Source: Bacillota bacterium (GTDB lineage: Bacteria; Bacillota_I; Bacilli_A; RFN20; CAG-826). Taken from it: DNA of 6,409 bases. The notes below the pieces were generated by a model. The model did not search any database and was not told the origin of the DNA. It worked only from the letters and a program-made list of their open reading frames with translations. Location of the stretch: the NCBI GenBank assembly GCA_003501485.1, contig DNPJ01000085.1, forward strand, positions 1 to 6,409. The letters are read 5' to 3'. The translations under genes and the position numbers were made by a program. Positions within the stretch are counted from its first letter, which is position 1. Each line of letters starts with the position of its first letter. Of the stretch, positions 5,171 through 6,409 are shown in pieces.

Positions 5171-6281
5171 ACGTGTAGTTGGTTTTTTAAATCTTTTCAA
5201 TTCACCAAATCTAGGACCTTTAACTGAAAAAAGAACTTTGGGTTCAACATCATTTTTGGGACGATTTGCGTTGATGGATTTTGCGTTATCAAATTTTACA
5301 AATTCAGGAATTGATGATTTTAATATTTTAGTAAAAGATAATTTTAGAAGTGTTTCAAAACATGTCGGTTCATTAAAAACATGGGTTAATAACACAAAAA
5401 TTGCTAGACAAAATATCCTTATTAACGAAAAAGGTTTAAAAAACCCAAAAGTTAATACTGATATTGAGTGCTTGTTAAATAATGACTGGGTTTTATATGA
5501 AACAAAAGCTGATGCAATTGTTGTTCAACCAGCTCATATAGTCTCTACTTTGGATATTAGGCCTCTTCTTGAACAACATTTTGAAAGCGATGCAGATATA
5601 ACAATTGTTTATTCGCATATCGACAACGCTGATGAATCGTTCTCTACAAGCAATATACTAACAATTAAAGACGGTAACGTTATTTCTTTAAAGAAAAATA
5701 ATGGAAAAAGCAAAACCGCAAATGTTTCGATGGAAACATATGTTATTGGTGCTAACACTCTCCAAAGAATTCTTCATGATAGTGATTATTTAAAATGCAA
5801 ATCACTAAAAGAAGCGATATTGAAATTTGTTATTAACAAAAGTGCAAGAGTTAAAGCTTATGAGTATAAAGGATATGTTCGTTGCTTTGATTCATTCCAA
5901 CATTTTGTTGATTATTCATTCGAATTATTAAATTACAACATTGCTAAAAATTTATATGGTAAAGATTGGCCAATATATACTCTCACACACAATACAGCGC
6001 CTGCAAAATATGGTTTTAATTCAAACGTATCAAACGCATTTATTGCAAACGGAGCCAGTGTTGATGGAACAATAAAAAATTCGATTATTTCACGTTATGT
6101 TGAAATAGGCAAAGGTGCCGTAATTGAAGATTCAATTATTTTAACTGGAACTTATATTGATCCAGGAGCAGTCATAAAACACGCTGTTATTGATAAATAT
6201 TGTCATATTGCTTCAACAGCAAAAATTGAAGGGAAGAAAACTAGCCCAATTTATTTAGAACAAGGAACTTTTTACAAATGA
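5163..6281 (+). CDS. glgD: GlgD, non-catalytic subunit of ADP-glucose pyrophosphorylase
   Basis: A 372-residue paralogue of the preceding GlgC. The fold is retained: SFLGRFALMDFALSNFTNSGI (30-50) aligns with the GlgC SFGAKYRIIDFPLSNCANSGI, KADAIV (115-120) with the GTADAIY region, LLEQHF (135-140) with MLEQHL, and a C-terminal left-handed beta-helix (about 285-355) is present. The catalytic motifs are lost: the AGGKGTRL loop is replaced by LFNSPNLGPLTEKRTLG, SGDHIY reads QPAHIV (122-127) without the metal-binding Asp, EKP is absent and YWKDVGT reads VRCFDSF. This is the normal GlgD state in Firmicutes, where it stimulates and tunes GlgC. AAGGTGG (5147-5153) lies 9 nt before the ATG, inside the end of glgC; the 8-nt overlap favours coupled synthesis of the two subunits. 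The gene ends in TGA, overlapping the glgA ATG by 4 nt. Confidence 0.95.
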   Translation: MSRRVVGFLNLFNSPNLGPLTEKRTLGSTSFLGRFALMDFALSNFTNSGIDDFNILVKDNFRSVSKHVGSLKTWVNNTKIARQNILINEKGLKNPKVNTDIECLLNNDWVLYETKADAIVVQPAHIVSTLDIRPLLEQHFESDADITIVYSHIDNADESFSTSNILTIKDGNVISLKKNNGKSKTANVSMETYVIGANTLQRILHDSDYLKCKSLKEAILKFVINKSARVKAYEYKGYVRCFDSFQHFVDYSFELLNYNIAKNLYGKDWPIYTLTHNTAPAKYGFNSNVSNAFIANGASVDGTIKNSIISRYVEIGKGAVIEDSIILTGTYIDPGAVIKHAVIDKYCHIASTAKIEGKKTSPIYLEQGTFYK

Positions 6282-6409
6282 AAATTGCGATGATTACAAG
6301 TGAAGCAAACCCACTTTGCAAAAGTGGTGGTTTGGCCGATGTCACATATTCTCTTTCTAGGGAATTAAATATTGATAATGAAAAAACAATTATCATTACG
6401 CCTTTTTAC
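6278..6409 (+). CDS. glgA: Glycogen synthase (ADP-glucose), N-terminal fragment
   Basis: The first 44 codons are present; the gene continues past the end of the window. It starts MKIAMITSEANPLCKSGGLADV, the N-terminal signature of GT5-family glycogen and starch synthases. K15 in KSGGLADV (15-22) corresponds to the Lys of the KTGGLGDV motif that binds ADP-glucose in E. coli GlgA. The enzyme transfers glucose from ADP-glucose to the growing alpha-1,4-glucan, using the product of the GlgC/GlgD enzyme just upstream. ATG 6278 overlaps the glgD stop as ATGA, and AAGGAA (6262-6267) sits 10 nt upstream. The C-terminal Rossmann domain is not in view, so its integrity cannot be assessed. Confidence 0.95.
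   Translation, partial: MKIAMITSEANPLCKSGGLADVTYSLSRELNIDNEKTIIITPFY

Noticed and set aside
5141..5395. Open frame of 84 codons on the - strand over the glgC/glgD junction
   Set aside because: Antisense to two overlapping recognised genes; no promoter or ribosome site.
1..6409. Mycoplasma-type code with TGA as tryptophan
   Set aside because: rpe and glgD end in TGA at their normal family lengths, each stop overlaps the next gene's ATG in the usual ATGA form, and tryptophans are encoded by TGG.

Overview
The window looks like a chromosomal segment from a low-GC member of the Bacilli or a mollicute-like Firmicute, such as an Acholeplasma, Erysipelotrichia or uncultured RF39-type lineage. The bases are strongly A+T-rich by eye. 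Two genes at their expected family length, rpe and glgD, end in TGA, and tryptophans are TGG, so the standard bacterial code is used and not the Mycoplasma/Spiroplasma code. The left gene order (PP2C phosphatase, Ser/Thr kinase, rsgA, rpe, then rpmB nearby) is the conserved Firmicutes prpC-prkC-rsgA-rpe-(thiN)-rpmB neighbourhood. The lineage call is an inference; no rRNA is present.

Left region, 1-3146, + strand: a compact, probably single operon. It holds the 3' end of a PP2C phosphatase, a soluble Hanks-type kinase, the ribosome-assembly GTPase RsgA, ribulose-phosphate 3-epimerase and an unrecognised six-helix membrane protein. Every junction overlaps (8, 1 and 4 nt) or abuts directly, so translational coupling is likely. 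Two points stand out. The kinase has no transmembrane or PASTA region. The slot where Bacillus carries thiN holds an unknown membrane protein instead. A symmetric hairpin with T-runs on both sides (3152-3175) ends this operon and also the opposing rpmB transcript.

Middle region, 3194-3912, - strand: rpmB (ribosomal protein L28) with a good sigma-A-type promoter of its own, and upstream of it a small two-helix membrane protein with a soluble C-terminal part. That gene's predicted -10 box ends only 6 nt before its ATG, which suggests a leaderless or nearly leaderless mRNA.

Right region, 3913-6409, + strand: a glycogen biosynthesis operon, glgC-glgD-glgA. GlgC has the full set of ADP-glucose pyrophosphorylase motifs. 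GlgD is its paralogue with the catalytic motifs lost, as expected of a regulatory partner subunit. The start of glycogen synthase GlgA runs off the window. Together these make ADP-glucose from glucose-1-phosphate and ATP and polymerise it. The 115-nt divergent gap before glgC contains a perfect 8-bp inverted repeat that lies between and partly over the predicted promoters of both flanking genes, so it is a candidate shared operator.

I saw no mobile element, CRISPR array, tRNA or rRNA. Most of the window is conserved housekeeping and metabolic content. The less described parts are the two membrane proteins, the short kinase and the divergent control region.
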